This document shows positions 41,015 to 41,457 of a stretch of 41,457 nt of DNA, piece after piece; position 1 is the stretch's first letter; each line of letters opens with the position of its first letter. Source of the DNA: Alienimonas chondri (GTDB lineage: Bacteria > Planctomycetota > Planctomycetia > Planctomycetales > Planctomycetaceae); contig NZ_WTPX01000028.1 of assembly GCF_013036045.1 (NCBI RefSeq), positions 1 through 41,457 on the forward strand, given 5' to 3'. A model generated the notes under the pieces. It made no database searches. It was not told the origin of the DNA and saw only the letters and a program-made list of their open reading frames with translations. Both the position numbers and the translations under genes were made by a program.

Positions 41015-41269
41015 GAACGAACGTCCCGCATCGGGACAGCCCAATCGACGCGACATGCTCCGATGCGCCCCAGACGAACGGTTCTCCGACCTTCAGCGCG
41101 TCGCCCGGATTCCCGACGTCCCCGCCGGATCGCGGTCGGTCTGGGCGAACGCCGGTGTGTCAGGGGGTGTCGGGGGCGTAGAATGCGGCCGGCCGATCCG
41201 GCGGCGTGCGAACGCACGACGCTCGCGATCAAGGCTCCGCTGACCTCCCTCCCTTCTCAAAGGGCCCGG
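41015..41269. other. Divergent intergenic region before the last gene
   Basis: About 255 bp with no supported gene. A small palindrome GTCCCG-CAT-CGGGAC lies at 41023-41037. TAGAAT at 41179-41184 is a plausible -10 for the downstream gene, with a poor -35 (GTGTCA, 16-bp spacing). Confidence 0.4.
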
Positions 41270-41457
41270 ATGCTGTTGCAAAGCTGGCTGGACCGTCTGC
41301 GTCAGGATTTCGTTCGTTTCGCCCCGAATTGGGCGGACGCAGCGGGAGTCGCCGCTCCCCTGAAGCCCGCCGTGGTTCCCGTCTGGAGCGGCGCCCCCGG
41401 CGACGTGCGCAAGCGGGGCGGACGCCGCGCCCGACGCGACCCCCGCCCCCTCTCGAC
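41270..41457 (+). CDS. Start of a gene cut by the window end, possibly a large secreted protein
   Basis: From ATG 41270 the frame is open to the end of the window, encoding 62 residues that begin MLLQSWLDRLRQDFVRFAP and later become Arg-rich (VRKRGGRRARRDPRPLS). An N-terminal SWL-type helix followed by an Arg-rich stretch leading to a P-L motif is how many planctomycete large extracellular proteins start (ahead of an LExLExRTLL-like signal). This is inference from the first 62 codons; the rest lies outside the window. Confidence 0.5.
   Translation, partial: MLLQSWLDRLRQDFVRFAPNWADAAGVAAPLKPAVVPVWSGAPGDVRKRGGRRARRDPRPLS

Overview
The window is GC-rich chromosomal DNA that reads as a member of the Planctomycetota. 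Several marker families point that way: two DUF1559 prepilin-like proteins, an adjacent DUF1592/DUF1588-type cytochrome protein and DUF1552 protein, a lone formylmethanofuran:tetrahydromethanopterin formyltransferase (Ftr), a secreted TPR protein beginning CLWD after its signal peptide, and a Gfo/Idh/MocA oxidoreductase with a Tat signal. No tRNA, rRNA, CRISPR array, prophage or plasmid genes were seen. This assignment is inferred from gene content only.

Layout. 1-4.9 kb: a RidA-family protein, then a translationally coupled pair (haem-binding DUF1587/1592/LamG/1588/1585 protein and Tat-exported DUF1552 protein). 4.9-9.8 kb: HD-GYP protein (+), then PQQ-propeller lipoprotein, SpoU-type RNA methyltransferase and threonine/serine dehydratase-like enzyme on the minus strand. 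9.9-12.2 kb: a tightly packed run of LRR protein, small membrane protein and Nei/Fpg glycosylase. 12.2-12.95 kb: a REP-associated tyrosine transposase (RAYT) bracketed by inverted REP hairpins, with an in-frame stop near its 3' end. 12.9-18.4 kb (minus): FtsH, barrel-like exported protein, membrane protein and Ftr, a possible operon. 18.4-24.5 kb: dxr, Coa1-like protein, a membrane protein whose frame runs 355 bp antisense into a STAS protein, a small membrane protein and two Hsp20 chaperones ending at a strong terminator. 24.5-29.2 kb: VOC protein, TPR protein, MotB-like protein, RNase D-like protein and a small lipoprotein. 29.2-33.3 kb: a duplicated DUF1559 cassette (promoter, gene, terminator) interleaved with large nested palindromic repeats. 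33.3-41.5 kb: HtrA-like protease with an N-terminal zinc ribbon, oxidoreductase, hypothetical protein, M32 carboxypeptidase, another palindrome cluster, a barrel-like exported protein with no visible standard start, and the first codons of a further gene.

The most unusual content is the non-coding architecture: the REP-RAYT-REP bracket whose right REP also supplies the ftr stop codon; long intergenic palindromes, one nested inside another; and the DUF1559 cassette with sigma70-like promoter and terminator both kept in each copy. I found no clear multi-gene defence, biosynthetic or other undescribed system. The best candidates for something undescribed are the palindromic repeat family around the DUF1559 genes and its link, if any, to the RAYT.
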